Source: Methylovirgula sp. (lineage in GTDB: Bacteria > Pseudomonadota > Alphaproteobacteria > Rhizobiales > Beijerinckiaceae). From it: a DNA stretch of 21,292 nucleotides. Where the stretch lies: the NCBI GenBank assembly GCA_030038595.1, contig JASHSW010000039.1:1-21292 (forward strand), written 5' to 3'. A model generated the notes under the pieces. That model saw nothing but the letters and a program-made list of their open reading frames with translations. It did not search any database and was not told the DNA's origin. The position numbers and the translations under genes were made by a program. Positions 7,093 to 15,082 of the stretch are shown here, one piece after another; position 1 is the stretch's first letter; each line of letters opens with the position of its first letter.

Positions 7093-8679
7093 TCAAGACC
7101 TAACTTCCTCGAGCACACGCAGTCGGTGCGCGTAATTGGAGGCGTTGGTGCGCCCCGCGCAGGCGTCGCGCGAGAACATGATAAGATGATGCGCCGAGAC
7201 GGCGGTGGCAAGGATCGGCTCGATTTCTCCGCGCCGCAACAAAGGCAACGCGAACTTCCAGAACGTGGCGCGGTAATCGGCGCGGACGCCGAGCCGCCAG
7301 AATACCTTGGCGAGCATCACGAGACCGCGCAGAATATTGCGCGGCGAGGCGCGGCGCTTGCTCAAGGGTCGCGGCAGCCGGTTAGGCCACGTCGCGCGCA
7401 TTTGGTACTCGTAACGCGCGAAGAGGCGCTCGGGCTCGTAAGCCTCCTTCATGCATTGTTTCCACATCGCTACGACCTCATCGTACGGCATGAGGAAGTG
7501 TACGTTCGATTCGCGCCCCTCTTCGTAATGGATCCGTCCGTCGCGCTCCAGCCGATCCCAAAGCGGCGTGCGCGGCAGCGCTTCGAGCAGATTGATGGTC
7601 AGCATTGGAATCTGGGATTCCTCAATGAATTGGAGAATTCTCCTCCCCGAGTCCGGCGTATCCGTATCGAGGCCGAGAATGATGCCGGATACCACCTGCA
7701 TGCCGTGCGCATTGATCGCCCGGACGGAGTCGAGGATCGGCATGGCAAGATTTTGCTTCTTCTCCATTCCCTTGAGGGCTTCCGGATCCGGCGTCTCGAT
7801 GCCGCAGAAGATCGTATCGAATCCGGCCTCTCGCATCAGTGCGAGGATTTCCGGCGTGCGCGCGATGTTGAGCGTCGCCTCGCAGGAAAGATTGAGCGGA
7901 TAGCCGGTGCGTTTCTGCCAGGCGACGAGATGCGGCAGCAGTTCGGTGACGGCGCGGCGGTTGGCGATGAAATTGTCGTCGACGAAATAGACCGCCGCGC
8001 TAAGGCCGCAGGCAATCAGCTTGTCGAGTTCGGCAATGATCTGCTCCGGACTTTTGATGCGCGGAACGCGTCCGTAAAGTCCCGGGATGTCGCAGAATTC
8101 GCAGCGATACGGACAGCCGCTCGAATATTGAATGGTGCCGAGCAGGTAGCGATCGATGCGGGCGAGCTCGTAGGCGGGCAGCGGAAAATCGGCGAGATCG
8201 CGGCGTTCCTTGGTGGTCAAGACGATCTGCCGCGGCGGCCTGCGTACGTCGTCGGTCAAAATCGCGATGAGCTCTTCCGTCGCGTCGCCGAGTTCGCCGA
8301 CGTGAAGATAATCGAAGCTCGGATAATAATTGGGGCAGGCGGAAACCGAAGGCCCGCCGAGCGCGACCACCTTGTCGAGGCGATGTGCCCTGCGGCAGAT
8401 TTCCTCGATCTGCCGGCGCTGAATGTGCATACCGCTGACGAACACGGCGTCGGCCCAGGCGAAGTCGCGGTCCGTGGCCCGTTCCATGTTTTCGTCGATG
8501 AAGCGTACCTGCCAATGTTTGGGCAGAGCCGCAGCGATCACCAAAAGCCCCTGGGGCGGCATGAAGGCGCGCGTGCCCAAGGTGAGGCAATAGGAATATT
8601 CGAAGGTTCCAAACGACGGCGTGTAACGCGGAAAGACGCAGAGGATGCGACGCACACAATCAATCGTCGAATGCGTCAT
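7093..8679 (-). CDS. B12-binding-domain radical SAM protein (DUF4070-like C-terminus)
   Basis: This 528-residue cytoplasmic protein is drawn from the ATG at 8679. The frame extends upstream to 8733, but a GGAG lies at 8683-8686 read on the opposite strand as part of a GGAGACGG-like site before 8679. Residues 1-150 resemble a cobalamin-binding fold (PPQGLLVIAAALP, VRFIDEN, ALGGPSVSACP, HVGELGD). The radical SAM core begins at about 180 with CPYRCEFC, giving the CxxxCxxC cluster ligands C189, C193 and C196. GIETPDPEAL and IILGLDTDT are further radical SAM core stretches. The C-terminal part (DEVVAMWKQCMKEAYEPE, then YEYQMRATWPNR) resembles the DUF4070 tail. Known relatives include hopanoid C-2 methylase HpnP and other B12 methylases, but the substrate here is unknown. 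It stands alone on the minus strand between plus-strand genes. Confidence 0.85.
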   Translation of the reverse strand: MTHSTIDCVRRILCVFPRYTPSFGTFEYSYCLTLGTRAFMPPQGLLVIAAALPKHWQVRFIDENMERATDRDFAWADAVFVSGMHIQRRQIEEICRRAHRLDKVVALGGPSVSACPNYYPSFDYLHVGELGDATEELIAILTDDVRRPPRQIVLTTKERRDLADFPLPAYELARIDRYLLGTIQYSSGCPYRCEFCDIPGLYGRVPRIKSPEQIIAELDKLIACGLSAAVYFVDDNFIANRRAVTELLPHLVAWQKRTGYPLNLSCEATLNIARTPEILALMREAGFDTIFCGIETPDPEALKGMEKKQNLAMPILDSVRAINAHGMQVVSGIILGLDTDTPDSGRRILQFIEESQIPMLTINLLEALPRTPLWDRLERDGRIHYEEGRESNVHFLMPYDEVVAMWKQCMKEAYEPERLFARYEYQMRATWPNRLPRPLSKRRASPRNILRGLVMLAKVFWRLGVRADYRATFWKFALPLLRRGEIEPILATAVSAHHLIMFSRDACAGRTNASNYAHRLRVLEEVRS

Positions 8680-8682
8680 GGC

Positions 8683-8695
8683 GGAGACCGTCTCC
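8683..8695. promoter_or_regulatory. Perfect palindrome over the radical SAM ribosome binding region
   Basis: GGAGAC (8683-8688) and GTCTCC (8690-8695) form a 6-bp inverted repeat around one central base. It lies 4-16 bases upstream of the ATG at 8679 and overlaps the likely Shine-Dalgarno. It could be an operator or a translation-blocking structure, or chance. Confidence 0.3.
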
Positions 8696-8739
8696 ACTTT
8701 CGAACCGAAGGCTTGGCCATCAAAGCCGATCAATGTCGT

Positions 8740-8749
8740 TCTGTACAGA
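8740..8749. promoter_or_regulatory. 10-bp palindrome upstream of the radical SAM gene
   Basis: TCTGTACAGA is a perfect 10-bp palindrome located about 60 bases upstream of the ATG at 8679, in the expected promoter area. A dimeric regulator site is possible. It does not fit the alphaproteobacterial LexA pattern, and no regulator gene is adjacent. Confidence 0.25.
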
Positions 8750-9574
8750 CGTTATGGGCCCAGAAGATGCGGCTTCAACGCGATCCAGCCGATGAGTTGC
8801 AAGCCCGCCGAGCGCGCGCATCGGCAGAGCGAGCGATGGCGTCGCGAACCGGCGTGGCGTCAGACGAGGGCCGACCAGCGTCCGCTCACCGGACCTGCGC
8901 CAGAACTCCGGTAATCTATTCGAAATATCCAGGGATTAGAACGGTAGCCTCGGGCGTTGCCGTCGTTCGGTGAGGCGAGGAGTCGCATGCGGCCCCATGT
9001 TTTGGACGCATTCTTCGGGTTACTCCCGCCGTCTCAGCCTGGGTGCTCCTGTTTTCGCTGCGGCGCGCGGTGCGCGCGACGTAAGTAGGAGACATTGATC
9101 ACCCGATTGACGTGCTTCTCGCCCAAACGCGATCCGGGCCATCCTTGTTTTTGGGCGACTTCGGCATTTGTACGCCTGGACCGGTCGTTCATGGTCGGCT
9201 CGGGATCCGGACCGAAGTCCAATAGGAGAAAATCACCATAGAGATGTTGTCGAGCGGGATGGACGGTCGCGGCGTGAGGTCGCAGATCGTTGTCCTCGAG
9301 GCGTTGCGTCATGATGCGTTGGGGGGCGGTGTTCGACGCCGGCAAGGGGCCTGGAACGAAATAACGCCGATCCGGGCGGTTGTCGTTCCGCCGGGCGTGG
9401 TTTGCGACGGCCGCGAACGGCGATTCGCAGGCCGTTTCGGCGAAATTTCGCAGCAGCATGGCGCCGCCGGGGGCCGACGCCGCGGCGATTCGTATCGTCC
9501 TCAATATGGCACAAATAACGCATGGCGGAACGGCGGTCGGGCCAGACCGCGCGCGGCGGCGCGGAGCAAAATGC
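8750..9574. other. Long region without a confident gene
   Basis: About 0.8 kb separates the start of the divergent radical SAM gene from the RND pump start at 9575. It must hold the promoters of both. Open frames exist on both strands (for example minus from the RND 5' part down to 9034, and plus 9244-9585), but none has a recognisable family, a fitting ribosome binding site or consistent codon use. The minus-strand frame over about 9034-9330 uses many A/T third positions, unlike the neighbouring real genes. The stretch could be a decayed gene, a long leader or an unrecognised small RNA locus. I see no direct or terminal inverted repeats typical of an insertion sequence. Confidence 0.5.
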
Positions 9575-12500
9575 ATGGCGCTTAACGTTTCGGCCCTGTC
9601 GATTCGCAGGCCGCTGCCGGCAATCGTTTTCGCTTTGGTGATGCTCGCGCTCGGCGCGGTAAGCTTCGCGAAACTGCCGATCACGCTCCTGCCGAACGTC
9701 GATCCGCCGATTGTCTCGGTTGTGGTGACGGAGTTCGGCGCCACTCCCTCCCAACTCGAATCGCAGGTAACGCGCAAGATCGAGGACGCGGTGGCAAGCG
9801 TCGCAGGCATCCGCCATGTTACCTCTTCGGTGAGCGACGGCATATCGGCGACGACGATCGTGTTCCGTCTCGACGTCGATACGGCGAAGGCGTTCGCAGC
9901 CGTCGAGAATGCCGTAAAAAGCGTCGATCTTCCGCCGGCGGCTTCCGAACCGCAAGTCCGCCGCGTCGACGCGGTAGGCTTGGGAATTGTGACCTATGCC
10001 GCGATAGCGCCGGGCAAATCGCCCGAGGAATTGTCCTACTTCGTCGATAACGTGGTCGTCGGCAAGCTGAAAGACGTGGAGGGCGTAAGTTCGGTCGAGC
10101 GGATCGGCGGCGTGCAACGCGAAGTTCAGGTGTCGCTCGATCCCCGACGTCTTCGCGACCTCGGCCTGAGTGCGGCGCAGGTGAACAAGCGCCTGCAAGA
10201 CGCCGCAGGCGGCTCAGGGCAGGACGGCCTGGCGGCGCTCGCGGCGACCGAGATCGACCTGCCGCGCGGCGGCCAGGTTCGTCTCGCCGATCTCGGCACA
10301 ATCAAGGACACGATTGCCGAGCCGCGCACCTTCGCGCGCTGGAACGGTGAGCCGGTGGTGGCCTTCAGCATTATACGCGCCAAGGGCGCCAGCGATGTCG
10401 CCGTGGCGGCGCGCGTCAAGAAACGCATCGATCAAATCAAAGCCGAATATCCGCAATTCGATCTCAGGCGCATCGATACATCGGTCCGTTACACGCAAGG
10501 CAATTACGACGCCGCGCTGCATACTTTCTTCGAAGGCGCGGCGCTGGCCGTGATCGTCGTCTTCCTGTTTCTGCGCGATTTGCGCGCGACGGCCATCGCC
10601 GCCATCGCGCTGCCGCTGTCGATCATCCCGGCGTTCTGGGTGATGCGCATCTTGGGCTTTTCGCTGAACCTCGTGAGCCTTCTCGCGGTCACGCTGGCAA
10701 CCGGCATTCTCGTCGACGACGCAATCGTCGAAATCGAAAATATCGTCCGCCACATGCGCATGGGCAAATCCGCCTATAAGGCGGCGATGGAGGCGGCGGA
10801 CGAAATCGGCCTCGCCGTCATCGCGATCAGCCTGACCATCATCGCGGTCTTCGTGCCGGTGAGCTTTATGAGCAATATCGCCGGCCAATATTTCAAGCAA
10901 TTCGGCCTGACCATCGCAGCCGAGGTTCTGTTCTCGCTCATCGCAGCACGGTTGATCACGCCGATGCTCGCGGCGTATTTTCTCAAGCCAGACGGCCGCA
11001 AGGAGAAGCCCAGCGCGCTCATCGAGCGTTACGGAAAGCTCGTCGAATGGTCGGTCCTCAACCGCTACAAGTCCGTGCTCGTCGGGCTTGTGCTTTTCGC
11101 GCTCTCGATCCTCAGCATCACGACCAATCTCGTGTCGCGCGATTTTCAGCCGACACAGGATTCGGGACGTTCGCATCTCGCAATCGAACTGCCGCCCGAC
11201 TCCGTCCTTGCCGACACGCGGCGGATCACCGACGTGGTCTCGGATCGCTTGCGTAAAAGACCGGAGATCGCCAGCGTTCTCGTCGACGGCGGCCGCATGC
11301 CACCCGGTACGCCGGAAGTGCGCAAAGCCCAGATCGTCGTCAATTACGTGCCGAAGAGCGAGCGCCGCCTGTCGGTTCAGCAATTGCAGGAGGCCATCGG
11401 CAAGGATCTAGCCGATATTCCGGGCATGAAATTTTGGTTCGTGGACGATTATGGTACCCGGCCGGTATCGCGGATCGTCACCGGGTCGAACGCCGCTGCG
11501 GTCGCCGATACCGCCGCCGAACTCGCCACCGAGATGCGGCACTTGGCGCTGGTCAGCAATGTCGTGGCGTCAACCAACCTCGACCGCAGCGAATTGCATA
11601 TCGAGCCGAACCGCGATCTGGCCGCGCGTCTTGGCGTATCGGACGCGGCGCTCGGCCAGACGATACGCATCGCGACAATCGGCGATGTCGGTGCCGCCAA
11701 GTTGCGCATCGGCGATCAGCAGATTCCGGTCCGTTTGCAGCTTATGAGCCGCCCCGATCCACGCATTTTGGGCGTTTTGAATGTGCCGACCGCGGCGGGA
11801 ACTTCGTTGCCGCTCGGCAGCCTCGCCAAGATTGAGACCGTGAACGGCCCGGTGGGCATCGATCGTTTCGATCGCGAGCGCGCTGCAAGTGTCGCAGCCG
11901 ATCTCGTCGACGGCGCCGCGCTCGGCGATGTCGAGAAGGCGATCAACGCACTGCCGGTGCTGAACCACCTGCCGCCCGGCGTCAGCGTACGCAAGTCGGC
12001 GGACGCCGAGGCAATGGACGAGTTGAGCAGCGGTTTCGGCGATGCGATGCGCAACGGGCTCGTGATGGTGTACATCGTGCTCGTCCTGCTATTCTCAAGC
12101 CTCCTGCAACCGATCACGATCCTCTTCTCCCTGCCATTGTCGATCGGCGGCGCGATCCTCGCGCTGCTCGTCACCGGTCGGCCGCTCAGCCTGCCGGTAA
12201 TCATTGGCATTCTGATGCTGATGGGCATCGTGACGAAGAACGCGATCATGCTTGTCGATTTTTCGGCACGCGCCATGACGAAGGGCATGCCGCGGACGAC
12301 TGCGCTCGTCGAGGCGGGCAAGAAACGGGCGCGGCCGATCGTTATGACGACTGTCGCCATGGTGGCGGGCATGCTGCCGAGCGCCCTCGGGTTCGGCGCC
12401 GGAGTCGAGTTCCGCTCGCCTATGGCGATTGCGGTAATTGGCGGATTGCTCGTTTCGACGTTTCTATCGCTTCTTTTTGTCCCGGCCTTTTTTGCAGTGA

Positions 12501-12610
12501 TCGACGACTTGCGACGTGCCCTGCAGCGCGCCTGGGCCGCGCTCAACGCCGAAGCGAATTATCTGCCCGAGTCGGTCAGCCGCGAGCCGGGCGGCACGCC
12601 GGCGGAATGA
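9575..12610 (+). CDS. RND-family efflux pump, inner-membrane transporter
   Basis: This 1011-residue protein is a proton-driven pump of the resistance-nodulation-division superfamily (AcrB/MdtB-like). It begins SALSIRRPLPAIV, with TM1 and the FAKLPITLLPNVDPP stretch that opens the periplasmic porter domain. TM2-6 follow at about residues 330-530. The proton-relay pair DD is at D381/D382 in LVDDAIVEIEN of TM4. The second half repeats the layout, and the matching lysine is K888 in GIVTKNAIMLVDF of TM10, so the relay looks complete. The start at 9575 is chosen because GGAG (9563-9566) lies 8 bases upstream and the protein then begins as the family does. An in-frame ATG at 9380 would add 65 unlikely residues. 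No periplasmic adaptor or outer-membrane channel gene is adjacent. Substrate is unknown. A kinase-fold gene follows after 64 bases. Confidence 0.95.
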   Translation: MALNVSALSIRRPLPAIVFALVMLALGAVSFAKLPITLLPNVDPPIVSVVVTEFGATPSQLESQVTRKIEDAVASVAGIRHVTSSVSDGISATTIVFRLDVDTAKAFAAVENAVKSVDLPPAASEPQVRRVDAVGLGIVTYAAIAPGKSPEELSYFVDNVVVGKLKDVEGVSSVERIGGVQREVQVSLDPRRLRDLGLSAAQVNKRLQDAAGGSGQDGLAALAATEIDLPRGGQVRLADLGTIKDTIAEPRTFARWNGEPVVAFSIIRAKGASDVAVAARVKKRIDQIKAEYPQFDLRRIDTSVRYTQGNYDAALHTFFEGAALAVIVVFLFLRDLRATAIAAIALPLSIIPAFWVMRILGFSLNLVSLLAVTLATGILVDDAIVEIENIVRHMRMGKSAYKAAMEAADEIGLAVIAISLTIIAVFVPVSFMSNIAGQYFKQFGLTIAAEVLFSLIAARLITPMLAAYFLKPDGRKEKPSALIERYGKLVEWSVLNRYKSVLVGLVLFALSILSITTNLVSRDFQPTQDSGRSHLAIELPPDSVLADTRRITDVVSDRLRKRPEIASVLVDGGRMPPGTPEVRKAQIVVNYVPKSERRLSVQQLQEAIGKDLADIPGMKFWFVDDYGTRPVSRIVTGSNAAAVADTAAELATEMRHLALVSNVVASTNLDRSELHIEPNRDLAARLGVSDAALGQTIRIATIGDVGAAKLRIGDQQIPVRLQLMSRPDPRILGVLNVPTAAGTSLPLGSLAKIETVNGPVGIDRFDRERAASVAADLVDGAALGDVEKAINALPVLNHLPPGVSVRKSADAEAMDELSSGFGDAMRNGLVMVYIVLVLLFSSLLQPITILFSLPLSIGGAILALLVTGRPLSLPVIIGILMLMGIVTKNAIMLVDFSARAMTKGMPRTTALVEAGKKRARPIVMTTVAMVAGMLPSALGFGAGVEFRSPMAIAVIGGLLVSTFLSLLFVPAFFAVIDDLRRALQRAWAALNAEANYLPESVSREPGGTPAE

Positions 12611-12674
12611 GGCGCTTTTTCCTGCCGCATTCTCGGCGAAGTCTGGTGCCTCCTGCCGGGTGAAGCTCGCAGCC

Positions 12675-13646
12675 ATGAAAGAACATTGGCCACGCTACAC
12701 GGCCGTCGTGAAATTGGACGCAACCGATGTGGGCCGGCTGATTCTGCCATTATTCCCGGGCCGCACGATCGCAAGCGTCGAGCCGATCAAGGGCGGACTC
12801 ATCAACACCAATCTCAAGGTGCGCCTCGCCGGCCGTCCGGGCGCACTTCTGCTGAGGGTTTACCAGCGCGGCATCGCACCGGCGAAGAAGGAAATGGCCG
12901 TCTGTCGCTTGCTCGGCGGATGCGTACCAGTGCCGCGTTTCCTACACTTTTGCCCGGAAGACCCGCTGATCGGCCATCCTTATGCGATCCTGGAATGGAG
13001 CGAAGGAGTCGAGCTGCAGACACTGTTCGCAACGCTCGCGAAAGATCGACTCATCGCACTCGGCGCCGCGATCGGGCGCATGCTGGCCACGGTGCATCGT
13101 TTTACGTTCGACAAGTTCGGAGGTCTGGACGCCGATCTCAACGTGGTCGAGCCGATCGACCTCGATAGGAAAGGTCTCATCGCCTATCTCAAGCAGACGT
13201 TCGTCCAAGGTCCGGGCGGCACAAGGCTTGGAGCCGAGCTAAGTTCGGCGCTCCTGCAATTCGCGGCGCGCGAGGGAGATATGCTTGACGCATGGCTCAA
13301 ACAGCCCTGTCTTGTGCACGGCGATTTCAACGGATGGAATATTTTGGTCGGCCCGGGCGAGGATTGCGCGGTCGCCGCGATCATCGATTGGGAATATGCG
13401 CTGAGCGCCACCCCGGCGTTCGACTTCGGTAATCTGCTGCGCCCGCCGCTCGACTCCAACCCGGAGCTTGCCGCAGCCCTGGCGCAAGGGTACCGGGAGG
13501 CCGGCGGCAAGCTACCGGCACAATGGCAGCGGATCGCGCGGCTTGCCGATATCTACGCTTTCGCCGACATTTTGAGCCGCCCGACGACCAACGCGGTGGT
13601 CGTCGCGGATGCGAAGACGGCCATTGCCAAGCTGATTACGAGTTGA
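12675..13646 (+). CDS. Phosphotransferase of the APH / choline kinase fold
   Basis: This 323-residue cytoplasmic protein belongs to the aminoglycoside phosphotransferase-like superfamily, which phosphorylates small hydroxylated compounds using ATP. The N-lobe has a nucleotide-binding region (IKGGLINTNLKVRL, then LLLRVYQRG). The catalytic Brenner motif is VHGDFNGWNI, with H215, D217 and N222. The metal-binding motif IIDWEYA has D238, followed by DFGNLLRPP. The ATG at 12675 is preferred because the sequence before it, an overlap with the RND gene back to 12516, does not look like this family. No strong Shine-Dalgarno is visible. It lies 64 bases downstream of the RND gene on the same strand and may be co-transcribed. 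Substrate cannot be told from sequence. Antibiotic, homoserine, choline-like and sugar substrates all occur in this fold, so resistance should not be assumed. Confidence 0.88.
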   Translation: MKEHWPRYTAVVKLDATDVGRLILPLFPGRTIASVEPIKGGLINTNLKVRLAGRPGALLLRVYQRGIAPAKKEMAVCRLLGGCVPVPRFLHFCPEDPLIGHPYAILEWSEGVELQTLFATLAKDRLIALGAAIGRMLATVHRFTFDKFGGLDADLNVVEPIDLDRKGLIAYLKQTFVQGPGGTRLGAELSSALLQFAAREGDMLDAWLKQPCLVHGDFNGWNILVGPGEDCAVAAIIDWEYALSATPAFDFGNLLRPPLDSNPELAAALAQGYREAGGKLPAQWQRIARLADIYAFADILSRPTTNAVVVADAKTAIAKLITS

Positions 13647-13649
13647 GAC

Positions 13650-14024
13650 TTACTTGACCCGCGACCATTGCTGGTCGCCGCAGAAAATGCCGCCCAAGAC
13701 GCAGCCTTCGATCTTCAGCACGCTGTCGCTGATGAGCGACATCCGCGCATCATACCGCTCCCCGTCCTTGGCGTTGACCACCGTGCCGGACCACAGATCG
13801 CCGACCGGCCGCATGTCGATCAGAACTTCGCGGCCGACGAGGTCGGCGGCATCTCTTGACCAGGACACGAAGCCGCAGAGATCGGCTCCGCAGGGCCGTA
13901 TCGCGACATCCGCGCTACCGTCGGCGATCTGCCATTCACCGATCGGTCCTTGCGAAGCCAAAGCCAGCGGCACGCCTGTCGCTGCGATCAACGAAGCGGC
14001 GGCAATCAAGGTGGAAGTCTTCAT
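13650..14024 (-). CDS. Small secreted DUF2147 protein
   Basis: This 124-residue protein has a Sec-type signal peptide at about residues 1-24 (MKTSTLIAAASLIAATGVPLA, cleavage near ALAS-QG). The mature part matches DUF2147: a GEWQIADG start, VAIRPCGADLCGFVSW in the middle, DGERYDARMSL, and a C-terminal LKIEGCVLGGIFCGDQQWSRV. Conserved cysteines (PCGADLC and GC...FCG) suggest disulfides in the periplasm. Function of the family is not established. The start at 14024 is chosen over the frame's earlier codon at 14036 because GGAGGG lies 4 bases upstream. Its stop is only 3 bases from the stop of the convergent phosphotransferase gene, so any terminators must lie inside coding sequence. Confidence 0.88.
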   Translation of the reverse strand: MKTSTLIAAASLIAATGVPLALASQGPIGEWQIADGSADVAIRPCGADLCGFVSWSRDAADLVGREVLIDMRPVGDLWSGTVVNAKDGERYDARMSLISDSVLKIEGCVLGGIFCGDQQWSRVK

Positions 14025-14161
14025 CGCACCCTCCATCGAACTCAGTAAAATACCTCTCCCAAGAAATGCCTGAGCTACCCCTTCGGTTGCCGCGAAGCGC
14101 GCGAACGAGTACCGAGTGCAATCGCCCTTTCCGGTCGCGTCGGAAACTTACCCGAGGAACC
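14025..14161. promoter_or_regulatory. Divergent promoter region, DUF2147 and epimerase genes
   Basis: This 137-base gap lies between two divergent starts and must hold both promoters. Its left part is locally A/T-richer (around 14040-14070). Ribosome binding sites are visible at both ends: GGAGGG read on the minus strand before 14024, and GAGGA at 14154-14158 before the ATG at 14162. No clear -35/-10 pair or operator was recognised. Confidence 0.4.
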
Positions 14162-15052
14162 ATGATTCGCCTACGCGCCGGCTCCGCTTATGCCTGCATC
14201 GCGGAAGAAGGCGCCGAAATTGTGGAATGGGAGGTGGGCGGCAAGTCCTTGCTGTGGCGGAAAGATCCGGCAGTGTGGGACGAAACGGCCCCGCTTCTGT
14301 TTCCAGTTGTCGGCTGGACGAACAATCATCAAGTGCGCGTCGGCGCCAAGAGCTACCCGCTTGGCCTGCATGGGTTCGCGCGGCATCGCACCTTCCAAGT
14401 GGCGGCGCAGGGCGAGGATTGCGCCCGCCTCACGCTGGCAAGCGACGCCGAAACCCGCTCTCTCTATCCCTTCGACTTCGGCCTCAGCGTCGACGTTCGG
14501 CTGCGCGAAGCGGCGATTTCCGTCGAGCTTGGCATCGAAAACCGCGGCAGCACGCCGATGCCCTATGCCTGCGGGCTTCATCCGGGCTTTCGTTGGCCGT
14601 TCGCGGGGGGAACGCCGGAAGACTATCGGTTGCGCTTTGCCGAACCGGAAAGCCCGTGGGTGCCGGTAATCGCGCCGGGCGGTCTCATCGCGCCGGCCAA
14701 ACGCCGCCTGCCGCTGACCGGTCGTGTCTTACCTCTCACGGGATTGCTCTTCCAAAACGATGCGCTCTGCTTTCTGAACGCCGCGAGCAAAGAGATACGG
14801 TTCGAGGCGCCGGACGGATCGGCCATCGTCGTTGCGACCGAGAATTTTCCGCATTTCGGGATCTGGTGCCGTCCCGGCCACGGCTATCTCTGCATCGAAG
14901 AATGGACGGGCTATAGCTATCCGGAAAATTTCTCCGGCGATCTTTTCGCAAAACCGTCGATGCGGGTCTTGGCACCAGCCGTCAGCGCCCGGCATCGAGC
15001 ATCCTTCATCTACGAAGCGGCGCGATCCCTTGGCAGGGTCGCGGAAACCTGA
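14162..15052 (+). CDS. Aldose 1-epimerase family protein (GalM/LacX-like)
   Basis: This 296-residue cytoplasmic protein has the beta-sandwich galactose mutarotase fold, which interconverts alpha and beta anomers of aldoses. The nearest subgroup by eye is the LacX-like one. Seen in order are LLWRKDPAVWDETAPLLFPVVG, the signature LGLHGFARHRTFQV (H70, in the position of the substrate-binding histidine), CGLHPGFRWPF (H140, the likely catalytic histidine), and the C-terminal FGIWCRPGHGYLCIEEWTG with the conserved late glutamate pair. The ATG at 14162 follows GAGGA (14154-14158) with short spacing. An open frame extends far upstream, but over the antisense DUF2147 gene, so it is not used. The actual sugar is unknown. 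folD follows after 30 bases, a probable operon of unrelated functions. Confidence 0.9.
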   Translation: MIRLRAGSAYACIAEEGAEIVEWEVGGKSLLWRKDPAVWDETAPLLFPVVGWTNNHQVRVGAKSYPLGLHGFARHRTFQVAAQGEDCARLTLASDAETRSLYPFDFGLSVDVRLREAAISVELGIENRGSTPMPYACGLHPGFRWPFAGGTPEDYRLRFAEPESPWVPVIAPGGLIAPAKRRLPLTGRVLPLTGLLFQNDALCFLNAASKEIRFEAPDGSAIVVATENFPHFGIWCRPGHGYLCIEEWTGYSYPENFSGDLFAKPSMRVLAPAVSARHRASFIYEAARSLGRVAET

Positions 15053-15082
15053 CAGATAGGCGGCCGAAGGAGACGTGGATCC

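Noticed and set aside
8738..8751. Possible LexA box near the radical SAM promoter
   Set aside because: The alphaproteobacterial LexA pattern GTTC-N7-GTTC is not met. Only a GTTC half and an unrelated 10-bp palindrome are present.
7126..8973. 615-codon open frame on the plus strand, antisense to the radical SAM gene
   Set aside because: The minus strand has clear family motifs (CPYRCEFC and others). The plus frame has an Arg/Gly/Ala-rich translation with no recognisable domain, as expected for a shadow of a GC-rich gene.
9380..9574. Longer RND start at the ATG 9380
   Set aside because: The 65 extra residues do not resemble the family, while the ATG at 9575 has GGAG at ideal spacing and gives the typical RND N-terminus.
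9244..9585. 113-codon plus-strand frame just before the RND gene
   Set aside because: It has no usable ribosome binding site (AGGAG is 15 bases away), a Gly/Arg-rich tail and no family resemblance. It also overlaps the well-supported RND start.
9034..9843. 269-codon minus-strand frame reaching into the RND gene
   Set aside because: Its first third is the antisense of conserved RND sequence. The remainder matches no family I know and has poor codon bias. Kept only as part of the unexplained region.
10214..11383. 389-codon minus-strand frame inside the RND gene
   Set aside because: It is rich in Asp, Arg and His without any domain, and lies opposite well-conserved RND sequence.
12675..13646. 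Calling the APH-fold gene an antibiotic resistance gene
   Set aside because: The fold is shared by many metabolic kinases and nothing in the sequence points to aminoglycosides or macrolides.
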